Of a stretch of 40,733 nucleotides of DNA, positions 17,153-25,161 are shown piece after piece. A program made the translations under genes and the position numbers. This DNA comes from an uncultured Verrucomicrobiota bacterium (lineage in GTDB: Bacteria > Verrucomicrobiota > Verrucomicrobiia > Verrucomicrobiales > Verrucomicrobiaceae), in assembly GCA_903838675.1 (NCBI GenBank), contig CAILZI010000183.1, positions 1 to 40,733 on the forward strand. The letters are read 5' to 3'. The notes below the pieces were generated by a model that saw only the letters and a list, made by a program, of their open reading frames with translations, had not been told where the DNA came from and did no database searches. How positions within the stretch are numbered: the first letter of the stretch is position 1; each line of letters begins with the position of its first letter.

Positions 17153-18485
17153 CCTCACTCTCTACAATCTGGCGCTGCCTCTGGGGCTCGTGCTGATGCT
17201 TCCCGGCGCCTTCATCAAAATGCGCCGCCGCAATGGCCGCTGGCAGGATCTCGCGCAGCGCATCGGTTTTTTCCCGCTCGAGACGCAGGCTGCCATCAAC
17301 GTCCTGCCCCAGCGCGAACGCTTCTGGGTGCATGCTGTCAGCGTGGGTGAAGTGGGGGTGGCGAAGAAACTCATCGCACGCCTGCTCAAAACAAATGCGG
17401 ACCTGGGCATTGTGCTGAGCACGACAACGCCCACCGGTTACGCGCTTGCTGCAGAACTTGCAGCGCAGCATGCGGGGCACGTGGTGGCCATCTACAGTCC
17501 CATTGATCTGCCGGGTGTGGGCCGGCTCATGCTGGAGCGCATTCAGCCCACGCAGCTCGTTTTGGTGGAAGCCGAGGTATGGCCGAACCTGACTGCGGCA
17601 GCCTCACGCCTGGGCATTCCCATTTCACTGGTCAATGCGCGACTCTCCCCCCGCAGCGAGCGCCGCTACCGCAAGTTCAGCTGGTTCATCGGGCCGATCT
17701 TTCGCATGCTGAAGCAGGTCCTTGTGCAGGAGGCTGACGACGTCGCGCGCTGGCAGGGCTTTGGGGTTGATGCGGAGCGCATCCGCCTCACCGGCAGCAT
17801 CAAATACGATCCTGAAGGGGCGGTCGTTCCCGCAGCGAAGATCAATGAACTGCGTGCCGTGCTAAAGCTGACCGGCATTGCCGAGTCACAGCCCACGCTG
17901 CTGGCCGCCAGCACGCATGCAGGTGAGGAAATCGAGCTCGCATGCGTCTTCCTGCGTCTGCGGGAACAGGTGCGCAACCTCGCGCTGCTCATCGTGCCAC
18001 GCCATGTCGAGCGCCGTGCTGAGATCAGTGCCGCGCTGCAAAGCATCGGCATCTCCCCAGCCCTGCGCAGTTTGCCTGACACGCGCGTCGATGACAGTGC
18101 GCCCGTCCTCCTGATCGACACCACGGGCGAACTCGCTGCGTGGCAGCACCTGGCCACGCTCGTGGTGGTTGGGAAAAGTTTCCTTGCTGAAGGAGGCCAA
18201 AACCCTGCCGAAGCGGCGCTGGCGCAGAAGCCGGTGCTCTTTGGCCCACACATGGAAAACTTCACGCCGCTGGTGGATCTGCTTCTCAAGCATGGCGGCG
18301 CAAAGCAGGTGGCTGATTTTGCGGAGCTGGAATCTGCCTGCCGTGTGCTGCTGAAGGATGAGGCCAGGGCCATGCGAATGGCGCAGGCCGGGCATGATGC
18401 GCTGACGATTCATGAAGGCGCGACGATGCGCAGCGTGGAGCGGTTGCTGCATCCTATTGCATTCAACCCACCTGATCAGGCATGA
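17133..18485 (+). CDS. waaA: 3-deoxy-D-manno-octulosonic acid (Kdo) transferase
   Basis: Adds Kdo to lipid A precursors at the inner membrane (GT30 family), so the organism makes LPS. 450 residues. An N-terminal membrane-associated helix (about 5-28) is followed by the family signatures RFWVHAVSVGEVGVAKKL (catalytic Glu in VGE), LSTTTPTGYALA, VEAEVWPNL, SLVNARLSPRSERRYRKF, GSIKYD, ASTHAGEEIE, IVPRHVERR and, near the end, FLAEGGQNPAEAALAQKPVLFGPHMENF. The start inside rsmD is supported by the conserved N-terminal membrane segment. The stop overlaps the next start in ATGA (18482-18485). Confidence 0.94.
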   Translation: MASKALSLTLYNLALPLGLVLMLPGAFIKMRRRNGRWQDLAQRIGFFPLETQAAINVLPQRERFWVHAVSVGEVGVAKKLIARLLKTNADLGIVLSTTTPTGYALAAELAAQHAGHVVAIYSPIDLPGVGRLMLERIQPTQLVLVEAEVWPNLTAAASRLGIPISLVNARLSPRSERRYRKFSWFIGPIFRMLKQVLVQEADDVARWQGFGVDAERIRLTGSIKYDPEGAVVPAAKINELRAVLKLTGIAESQPTLLAASTHAGEEIELACVFLRLREQVRNLALLIVPRHVERRAEISAALQSIGISPALRSLPDTRVDDSAPVLLIDTTGELAAWQHLATLVVVGKSFLAEGGQNPAEAALAQKPVLFGPHMENFTPLVDLLLKHGGAKQVADFAELESACRVLLKDEARAMRMAQAGHDALTIHEGATMRSVERLLHPIAFNPPDQA

Positions 18486-19081
18486 AACGTGTCGTCCTGC
18501 TCACGGCTGCTGTTAGCTTGCTGGTCGGTTTCGGAGCATGCTACTTCTTCGCTATCGGAACAATGGTCTTCCATGCCAAGACGCTCATGAATGAAGTGTA
18601 TCATTCCCATGCGACTCTTCATGTCCGGTGTTTAGCCAAAAAGTACTCGTGGCACTTTCATTATTCTGGAGCCGACGGGAAGTTTGGGGACACGAACCTT
18701 TCCCTAATGACGGCGGAAAATCCCATTGGCCTGAACTTGTATGATCCACGATCAAAGGACGACATCGTTTCCCCCGAACTTGTTCTGCCCTGTGGCAGAC
18801 CGGTCGAACTGATCACCAGCTCGGCTGACGTGATTCACTCCCTGGGTGAATTTCATGACAAAATGGAAATCGACGCCTTCCCCTCACTGGAAGAGCGAAA
18901 AACTTTTCAACCTCCGCCCGAGCCTGCCTCCGGAACTTTACGCTGCGTTCAATTATGCGGCCCTGGCTTCAAGGATCATCATGCCCCATATCGCTACATT
19001 GATAACGCGGCATTTACAGCGTGGCTGAAAGCGCAGCGGCCTATGGCGGAGCAAATTGCTGGGGTGTCTGGCACCAATTAA
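18482..19081 (+). CDS. Single-pass CuA/cytochrome-oxidase-subunit-II-like protein with lost copper ligands
   Basis: 199 residues: one membrane helix (about 5-27), then a cupredoxin-type domain outside. Subunit II landmarks are present: AKKYSWHFHYSGADGKFGD (about 52-70), ENPIGLNLYDPRSKDDIV, LPCGRPVELITSSADVIHS (H119) and CVQLCG (C155, C159). In a CuA site the second Cys is followed by x-x-x-His-x-x-Met; here those positions are F163 and H166, and the bridging Glu is Gln. A normal two-copper centre is therefore doubtful. True subunit II also has two membrane helices. No subunit I gene is in the window. It is coupled to waaA by an ATGA overlap. It could bind one copper, act in metal handling, or be a relic. 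Confidence 0.75.
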   Translation: MKRVVLLTAAVSLLVGFGACYFFAIGTMVFHAKTLMNEVYHSHATLHVRCLAKKYSWHFHYSGADGKFGDTNLSLMTAENPIGLNLYDPRSKDDIVSPELVLPCGRPVELITSSADVIHSLGEFHDKMEIDAFPSLEERKTFQPPPEPASGTLRCVQLCGPGFKDHHAPYRYIDNAAFTAWLKAQRPMAEQIAGVSGTN

Positions 19082-19128
19082 AAAGTAGAAACTCCGAGGG
19101 AGGCGGGAGTCCCTTCCCCTTGTTCAGA

Positions 19129-20040
19129 TTAACCCCAGAGCGACTGCGGGTATTCGCCGGCGTCGATGAGAGAGCGAATGCTCGCAACAACCTCCGCCTT
19201 GTCCTCGGGATAGGTGACACCGAACCACTTGCCGGTGGTTTCGAGGACGCGCACGTCGGCTTTACCGGCGGCGATGAGGGCATCGACCTGAGCGGGCACG
19301 TAGCACTCGGATTTGAGCTCGGTGCCGCGCTCGGCGAGGAAGGCGGCAAAGGCTGTGCGCAGATGCGCGAAGATGTCCGGGGTGAAGCCGAAGAAGTTCA
19401 TCGATACGACTTCGTCTCCGGTGAGCGGGACGTAAGCGCCCTCCACCTCGCGGTTTTCCGCGCCGGTGTCGCATTTGAAAATCTTGGTCATTTCCAAGAC
19501 CGTGCTGAGCATGCCATTGGCATCGCAGGTGCAAACGCCGCGGGAGACGCTGCCGTGCTCGGAGAGCGTGTTCTTCAGGTAAAAGCCCACCATGGACCAG
19601 TGGCTCTTGCCATCCTGCGGACGTGGCTGGGTGAGATCTGCGGCGATCTTTTGGAAAGCATCCTGTCCGTAGAAGTCGTCGGCATTGATCATGAGGAATG
19701 GCTCATTTACAACGCTCTCCGCAGCCAGCAGGGCATGCGCGGTGCCCCAGGGCTTGGTGCGGCCTTCCGGCACGGTGAAACCGGCGGGGAGATCATGCAG
19801 ATCCTGGAAGGCGTAGTCCACGGCGATGCGGCCTGCATACTTGGAGCCAATCTGCGTGCGGAAGAGCTCCTCAAAGTCACGACGGATGACGAACACCACC
19901 TTGCCGAAGCCGGCGCGGATCGCGTCAAAGACGGAGTAATCCAGCACCACCTCTCCCGCAGGGCCCATCGCGTCGAGTTGTTTAAGGCCGCCGTAACGGC
20001 TGCCCATGCCGGCAGCGAGGATGAGGAGAGTGGGTTTCAC
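19129..20040 (-). CDS. Sugar-phosphate nucleotidyltransferase-like protein
   Basis: About 303 residues of a Rossmann-type nucleotidyltransferase. It begins with TLLILAAGMGSRYGGLKQL (about 4-22), the nucleotide-binding signature, and has KPWGTAHALLAA (about 94-105) and the Mg-binding MINADDFYG (about 116-124). It resembles GlmU/UTP-glucose pyrophosphorylase families, but the substrate cannot be told from sequence. A GTG at 20040 is chosen because it places the signature at the very N-terminus as in the family; the frame is open upstream, but those residues do not align. It is divergent from the CdsZ-like gene, with about 176 bases between starts. Confidence 0.85.
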   Translation of the reverse strand: MKPTLLILAAGMGSRYGGLKQLDAMGPAGEVVLDYSVFDAIRAGFGKVVFVIRRDFEELFRTQIGSKYAGRIAVDYAFQDLHDLPAGFTVPEGRTKPWGTAHALLAAESVVNEPFLMINADDFYGQDAFQKIAADLTQPRPQDGKSHWSMVGFYLKNTLSEHGSVSRGVCTCDANGMLSTVLEMTKIFKCDTGAENREVEGAYVPLTGDEVVSMNFFGFTPDIFAHLRTAFAAFLAERGTELKSECYVPAQVDALIAAGKADVRVLETTGKWFGVTYPEDKAEVVASIRSLIDAGEYPQSLWG

Positions 20041-20216
20041 GTGGGAATTGTGGGAGAGTGTGAGGAGAGCCTGTACCTTTTCGCCGGGTAAGGGTCTGGT
20101 CAAGCAGTTCGAAGATCCCGGCAGCACACCAGACAGGCTCAATTTGCCAAAACGCGCCCCGAACCCAACAATAGAGAGCTTGTGCTCCTTCGCCGTTTCG
20201 GCTTACATCCAGACAC

Positions 20217-20921
20217 ATGCTTCAAGACATCACGAAACTCATTCAGCTTCAGGAACGTGACCAGCGCATTCGTGCCCTGCAGAAAGACCTCAAGGACATC
20301 CCCACGATGCAAACCCGGGCCAAAATGCAGCTCGCGGGAGATCAGGCCGCCGTGGAGGCCGCGAATCTGGCCATGAAGGAAGTCGAGGTGAAGATCAAAA
20401 ACATCCAGCTCGATGTACAGACGCGCCAAACTTCCATCAAGCGTCTGCAGGACCAGCAGTTCGAGACACGCAAGAACGACGAATTTGCCGCCCTCGGACA
20501 TGAAATCAAACGCTACGAGGCCGATGTGACCAAGCTGGAAGACGGCGAACTGGAGCAGATGGAGGCCCTCGAAACCGCCAAGGCGAAGCTGAAGGAAGCG
20601 CAGGCCAAGCTGGCGGCCACCCAAGTCCGCGTGAACGAGGAACTCAAAAATCTGGAAGAACGCGGTGTGGGCGTGAAAAAGCGCCTCGATGACCTCAACG
20701 CCGAACGCGCCAAACTGGCCGAGCCGATCGATCCCGATTCACTTGATCTCTACAACCGCATCTTCATCAAAAAAGGTGACGCGGCCATCGTGCCGATGGA
20801 AAACGCCATGTGCGGTGGCTGCCACATGAAGGTGGTCGTGGGTGTCATTCAGTCGCTGAAGCAATCCGAGAAACTCACGCAGTGTGAAGCCTGTGGGCGT
20901 ATTTTGTATCTGGTGGAATAG
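20217..20921 (+). CDS. Coiled-coil protein with C-terminal C4 zinc ribbon (CdsZ family)
   Basis: 234 residues. About 1-180 form a long charged helical hairpin with heptad patterns (LQERDQRIRALQKDLKDI, ETRKNDEFAALGHEIKRYEADV). The last 40 hold a zinc ribbon, CGGCHMKV and CEACGRILYLVE. This is the layout of the chlamydial CT398/CdsZ group and of widespread bacterial relatives in the zf-RING_7 family. In Chlamydia the protein binds type III secretion and sigma-54 components; the role elsewhere is unsettled. The typical motif NDEFAALGHEI, a polar loop between the helices, is present. Confidence 0.88.
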   Translation: MLQDITKLIQLQERDQRIRALQKDLKDIPTMQTRAKMQLAGDQAAVEAANLAMKEVEVKIKNIQLDVQTRQTSIKRLQDQQFETRKNDEFAALGHEIKRYEADVTKLEDGELEQMEALETAKAKLKEAQAKLAATQVRVNEELKNLEERGVGVKKRLDDLNAERAKLAEPIDPDSLDLYNRIFIKKGDAAIVPMENAMCGGCHMKVVVGVIQSLKQSEKLTQCEACGRILYLVE

Positions 20922-20950
20922 GCGGAGCACAAGCCACCCAACGCGGTTCC

Positions 20951-21020
20951 GTAGCACCGGTTTTAGCCGGCATCTGGAATGTTTCCAGACCGCCTGAAGG
21001 CGGGACTACAATACAAAGAA
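20951..21020. repeat. REP-like intergenic palindromic repeat, copy 2
   Basis: Between the converging CdsZ-like and DUF1501 genes. It reads GTAGCACCGGTTTTAGCCGG, then hairpin TCTGGAA/TTCCAGA, then hairpin CCGCC/GGCGG, and ends GGGACTACAATACAAAG. Start, end and spacing align with the copy at 4592-4660, while the inner hairpin sequences differ but still pair. That is the mark of selection for structure. Confidence 0.65.
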
Positions 21021-21024
21021 ACAA

Positions 21025-22476
21025 TCAGGCCAGCAGCTTGTGCAGCACCTTGCCATGCACATCCGTGAGGCGGAAGTCGCGGCCTTGGAATTTAAAGGTG
21101 AGCTTTTCGTGCTCCAGACCGAGGAGATGCAAAATCGTGGCGTGAAGATCATGCACGTGGGCGGGATCTTCAGCGACGCCGAAGCCGAGCTCATCGGTCT
21201 TGCCAAGAGTCTGACCGGCTTTCACGCCACCACCGGCGAACCACATGGTGAAGGCGTCGATGTGATGATTGCGGCCCGTTTTGTCGCGATTTTCTCCCAT
21301 GGGGGTGCGGCCAAATTCACCGCCCCAGATGACCAGCGTCTCTTCCAGCAAGCCGCGTGATTTCAGATCGCGAATCAACGCCGCGCAGGCTTGATCAACG
21401 TCTTTGACAACTTTGGGGAAATCATCCTCCAGCGTTTCGCCTTTGCCGCCGTGGTTGTCCCAGCTGGTGTGGTAGAGCTGCACAAAGCGGGTGCCGCGCT
21501 CGACGAGACGACGTGCCAGCAGGCAGTTGCGTGCGAAGGAAGGCTGGGAGGGATCGACGCCGTAGAGATCGAGGGTGGCCTTGGATTCACCTTTGAGGTC
21601 GATCAGTTCCGGCGCGCTGCTCTGCATGCGCCAGGCCATCTCGTAGGCGTTGATGCGTGTTTGGATTTCGTCGTCACCGGTTTCCACGAGGCGGGAGAGA
21701 TTCAACTCACGCGCGGTGTCGATGACACGGCGCTGGCTGGCGGCGCTGTAATTCGACGGAGTGGAGAGATTCAGGATGGGCTCGCCGGTGCCACGCAGCG
21801 GCACGCCTTGATAGGTGGTGGGCAGAAAGCCGCTGCCCCAGAGCACGGCACCGCCGCGGGGGCCACGCGGACCGCTCTGCAGCACGACGAAGCCGGGCAG
21901 ATCACTGGATTCACTGCCGATGCCGTAGGTGACCCAGGAGCCCATCGATGGCCGCCCGAACTGGCCGCTGCCGGTGTTCATGAAGAGCTTGGCCGGGGCG
22001 TGATTGAACAGCTCCGTTTTGCAGGTGGTGACTATGCTGAGGTCATCCACCACGCCCTGCATGTAGGGCAGCATGTCGCTGACCCATGCGCCGCTCTGGC
22101 CGCGCTGCTGGAACTCGCGCCGGGTGCCGAGGAGCTTGAAGCCGTTGCTGGTGCCCATGAAGGCAAAGCGCTTGCCCTCGATGTAGCTCTGCGGAATCGG
22201 CTGACCGTTCAACTCGACGAGCTTCGGTTTGTAATCAAAGAGCTCAAGCTGTGAGGGCCCGCCAGCCATGAAGAGATAGATGACGTTCTTCGCACGGGGC
22301 GTGACGTCCGCCTTCTTCATCACGCCCGGCCCCGCCGCGGCAGCAGCGCTGGCCGCATGCAGTCCGCGTTCCGCCATCAGCGATGCGAGCGCCACGGAGC
22401 CGATCCCCATGCCGCACTGGCTGAAGAAATGGCGGCGGGTCTGGTCGCGGAGCTGGCTGTCTTCCTGAGAAATCAT
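21025..22476 (-). CDS. Tat-exported DUF1501 family protein
   Basis: 483 residues. Twin-arginine signal TRRHFFSQCGMGIGSVALASLM (about 13-34), with an Ala-rich stretch after it. DUF1501 landmarks: VIYLFMAGGPSQLELFDYKPKL (about 64-85), GRPSMGSWVTYGIGSES, ARRLVERGTRFVQLYHTSWDNHGG and WGGEFGRTPMGENRDKTGRNHH, with the paired histidines expected of the metal site. It belongs to the longer subgroup that usually sits downstream of a DUF1553/PSD1 cytochrome gene. That partner is missing; the gene 34 bases upstream on the same strand encodes the GKRP-like protein. It is only distantly similar to the DUF1501 protein at 6570-7904. Confidence 0.92.
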   Translation of the reverse strand: MISQEDSQLRDQTRRHFFSQCGMGIGSVALASLMAERGLHAASAAAAAGPGVMKKADVTPRAKNVIYLFMAGGPSQLELFDYKPKLVELNGQPIPQSYIEGKRFAFMGTSNGFKLLGTRREFQQRGQSGAWVSDMLPYMQGVVDDLSIVTTCKTELFNHAPAKLFMNTGSGQFGRPSMGSWVTYGIGSESSDLPGFVVLQSGPRGPRGGAVLWGSGFLPTTYQGVPLRGTGEPILNLSTPSNYSAASQRRVIDTARELNLSRLVETGDDEIQTRINAYEMAWRMQSSAPELIDLKGESKATLDLYGVDPSQPSFARNCLLARRLVERGTRFVQLYHTSWDNHGGKGETLEDDFPKVVKDVDQACAALIRDLKSRGLLEETLVIWGGEFGRTPMGENRDKTGRNHHIDAFTMWFAGGGVKAGQTLGKTDELGFGVAEDPAHVHDLHATILHLLGLEHEKLTFKFQGRDFRLTDVHGKVLHKLLA

Positions 22477-22510
22477 CTAGCGAGCTTACGAAGCGGCTGA
22501 CAGCCATGTT

Positions 22511-24040
22511 TCAAACAGTCACCCCCAAAGCTGCGAGAGTCTTCAGCACAATCGGCTCACCGGGCTGGAGTTTGTCGCGTTCTTCAAACAGCAGTCGCGT
22601 CACTTTTTCATATCCAGGGAGTTTGCCGGTGCGGCGCTGAGCAAGGAGGCGGACGTAGCGGACGGCGCGGTCGATGAGCTTGTTGTTGCTGGGCTTCACG
22701 TAGGTCATGAGGTTGTCGAGGTAGCGGCCAAGACGGCCCATGACGAGGGTGGAGTGGATGTTGATGAGCAGCTTGAGCAGAAGGTGCGCATGAAATTCGT
22801 GGATGCCGGTCAGATCGATCTGATGCTTCAGTCCGTCGAACTCCCAGACCATCTCCCCTGCCTCGCCGTCGATTTGAAACTGCAACTGCTCGGCCTCATG
22901 CGTGCGAATGCATCGGCGTGCTGAAAGCTGTGCGGAGAAATCATAGGACGCCAGCACCTCAGCACCGGCGACGTGGCGCACGTCCGGCCATTCGAGGGTG
23001 CGCGGCTCACGATGCAGCAGTGAATTCCATGCGGCGTGTGCGCCGGGTTGGTCTGGCATGAGGAAATGACACCACGAGGCCGGGGCGGCAGGATCGTCCT
23101 GCCTTTCAAAGGGCACGAGGCTGAAAGTGGGCGCACGCTCGGTGGTGTCTGTGACGACGGTGATGCCAAACCGTGCGCTGGTGTAGAGCACATAGGCACC
23201 GCGCTCATACACCGCCGCCTCATGCTCTATGAAGGGCACGAGAAACTGTCCGTCGCAGTGCGCCACGTGTCGCAGCAGCTGCAACACCTCACCCGGGGCT
23301 TTTTCGGGATCGTGCTGATGCATGAATGCAAAGCCAATGGCCGCCATGAGCACCGTGCTGGCCTGCAGCCGCGTGCTGCCGGAAACGGCCATGGCCCCCA
23401 CCGAGAGATTCAGTTTGTGGATGGCAGGATTTTCGATCACGCGCTTGGAGCGCGCGGCGACTTTGACCAGCTGCTCGTCCGGATTGCAGTAGAGAAACCA
23501 GGGGGGATTGGTGGAGAGCTCCGCTGCACGTTCGGTCGCCCCGATGACGAAGGGGGTCTCGCCGCCTTCGGTGGAGGCGATGAGCAGGTCGCCTGCGGCA
23601 AATCCCAGTTCTTCGAGCTGTCGCGCCCCGTATTCAGGATGATCCTCAAAAGTCTCGATGGCTTTGATCAAGGCGAGATCTCCGCCAGCCATGAAGGCAA
23701 CGATTTTTTCCGGGTCAGGCACCTGCAGGACCCCCATGCGACAGAAGACCTCGATGCTGAGAGAAAGCCGCCCAGTGGCGCCGCAGCCGCAAAGAAATAC
23801 CCGGTGCCCGGCAGACAAGGTGGCGGCGATGGCACGGGCGAGGTCAGCCAGAGGAGCGGATTTGGCGGCAAACTGCCGCAAAGCGTGGATATCGACCAGA
23901 TGCATGAGTTTGACCGCCTCCCCCACATCCACACGGGCCATCTGGGACAAAGAGGTGGTGAAAGGATGCTGCGATTCCGTATCAAGAGCCCCGAGCTGAT
24001 AGTCGGTAGCGACTTTGAGGAATTCGTCGGCAGCTTTCAT
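22511..24040 (-). CDS. Double-SIS sugar-phosphate protein related to GKRP and MurQ
   Basis: 509 residues, twice the length of MurQ. The first SIS domain (about 60-260) has FLCGCGATGRLSLSIEVF, FMAGGDLALIKAIETFEDHPEYG, LIASTEGGETPFVIGA and AVSGSTRLQASTVL, the phosphosugar-binding pattern of MurNAc-6-phosphate etherase and of glucokinase regulatory protein. The second domain (about 290-430) repeats the pattern weakly (YTSARFGITVVTDTTERAPTF), as in GKRP. A helical C-terminal cap follows. In MurQ a catalytic Glu follows the GRL motif; the alignment here is shifted, so etherase activity is not assured. It could be a sugar-phosphate sensor or etherase. The ATG at 24040 aligns with the family start. 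Divergent from menF. Confidence 0.78.
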   Translation of the reverse strand: MKAADEFLKVATDYQLGALDTESQHPFTTSLSQMARVDVGEAVKLMHLVDIHALRQFAAKSAPLADLARAIAATLSAGHRVFLCGCGATGRLSLSIEVFCRMGVLQVPDPEKIVAFMAGGDLALIKAIETFEDHPEYGARQLEELGFAAGDLLIASTEGGETPFVIGATERAAELSTNPPWFLYCNPDEQLVKVAARSKRVIENPAIHKLNLSVGAMAVSGSTRLQASTVLMAAIGFAFMHQHDPEKAPGEVLQLLRHVAHCDGQFLVPFIEHEAAVYERGAYVLYTSARFGITVVTDTTERAPTFSLVPFERQDDPAAPASWCHFLMPDQPGAHAAWNSLLHREPRTLEWPDVRHVAGAEVLASYDFSAQLSARRCIRTHEAEQLQFQIDGEAGEMVWEFDGLKHQIDLTGIHEFHAHLLLKLLINIHSTLVMGRLGRYLDNLMTYVKPSNNKLIDRAVRYVRLLAQRRTGKLPGYEKVTRLLFEERDKLQPGEPIVLKTLAALGVTV

Positions 24041-24141
24041 GCAATATAGGATTCGACTGGAACAGCGGAAAGGATGTTCACATGTGACTGTTTCCCATCT
24101 TGCACGCAGCGCAGTGCGTTTCACTATGCATGCAAAATCGC

Positions 24142-25161
24142 ATGATGGAATTCGCATTGTTCAGGCTGCCCGATGGAAGGGCATGGCTGGGAGAGGGCCC
24201 CTTCACCGCGCTGGCCACCGCGCCGGCAGCGGGGGGAGCCTTCTACATTAATGACTTTGACCTGAAGGACCCCAAGCCCTGGAAAGTGCCTGTGCGGCTG
24301 CACGAGATCAACGCCGGCAGCCTGGCGGAGACAATCCACCTCAACGGCTCGCAAAAGCCTCAGATCCAATGGGCTAAGCCTGCCACGGAGTGGTTCAAGA
24401 TGGCCTTCCGCCGCATCCGCCGCGAAGTCCAGGCCAAGCGCCTGGAAAAAATGGTACCGGTACTGACCGAGACCGGCACTTTGACCGCAGGTGACCCAAA
24501 ACGGCTGCTGGATGCGATCATGCAGGCACCTGCAAACATGTGGGGCTATGCGCATGTCAAAGAGGGAGGTGGGTTTCTCGGCGCAACGCCCGAACTGCTG
24601 TTCAAGGTGAAGGGGCAGCAGCTGGAAACGATGGCGCTGGCAGGCACGGCAAAGCCCGGCAACCAGGATGCGTTTCTGACGGATGTGAAGGAGATCGAAG
24701 AGCATGAAATCGTCGTGCGCTACCTCACGCAGCAGTTGCAGTTTCTCGGTGCCGTCAGCCGCGATCCACGCACTTTGTGCCAGACCTCCGGCCTCGTGCA
24801 TTTTCAGACCAAACTGAGCGTGGAACTGAACTCTGCCGCAGATCCGGCCCAGCTGGTGCCGCTGCTGCACCCCACTCCGGCTGTCGGCTGCCTGCCGCGT
24901 GATGCTGAGTCCATGGAAAAACTGCGGGAGTATCGTCAGCAGTTGAAGGTGCCGGGATTTTTTGGCGCACCCTTCGGCTTTGCCGAGGCCGGTGGCACCA
25001 CGCACATCATTGTGGCCATTCGAGGCATCTGCTGGGAGGGGGGTCAGATCAGCCTGCCTTCAGGCTGCGGCATCGTGGGCGGTAGCGCCTTTGATCACGA
25101 ATGGCGCGAACTTCGTCTCAAGCGCGAGGCGGTGCTGCGACTGCTGACTCTACAATCATGA
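24142..25161 (+). CDS. menF: Isochorismate synthase
   Basis: Converts chorismate to isochorismate, the entry to menaquinone synthesis. About 339 residues of the chorismate-binding fold. The motifs run in order: GGGFLGATPELLFKVKG, TMALAGTAKPG (about 161-171), KEIEEHEIVVRYLTQQL, VHFQTKLSVEL, LLHPTPAVGCLPRD (about 248-261) and the C-terminal FFGAPFGFAE..VAIRGI..LPSGCGIVGGSAFDHEWREL. The length is short compared with MenF/EntC (about 390-430) because of a brief N-terminal region. Either of two adjacent ATGs (24142, 24145) is the likely start. The stop overlaps menD in ATGA. Confidence 0.9.
   Translation: MMEFALFRLPDGRAWLGEGPFTALATAPAAGGAFYINDFDLKDPKPWKVPVRLHEINAGSLAETIHLNGSQKPQIQWAKPATEWFKMAFRRIRREVQAKRLEKMVPVLTETGTLTAGDPKRLLDAIMQAPANMWGYAHVKEGGGFLGATPELLFKVKGQQLETMALAGTAKPGNQDAFLTDVKEIEEHEIVVRYLTQQLQFLGAVSRDPRTLCQTSGLVHFQTKLSVELNSAADPAQLVPLLHPTPAVGCLPRDAESMEKLREYRQQLKVPGFFGAPFGFAEAGGTTHIIVAIRGICWEGGQISLPSGCGIVGGSAFDHEWRELRLKREAVLRLLTLQS

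Noticed and set aside
15713..17158. 481-codon minus-strand frame across the hydrolase and rsmD
   Set aside because: It runs antisense to two well-supported genes and their intergenic gap; no signature is visible.
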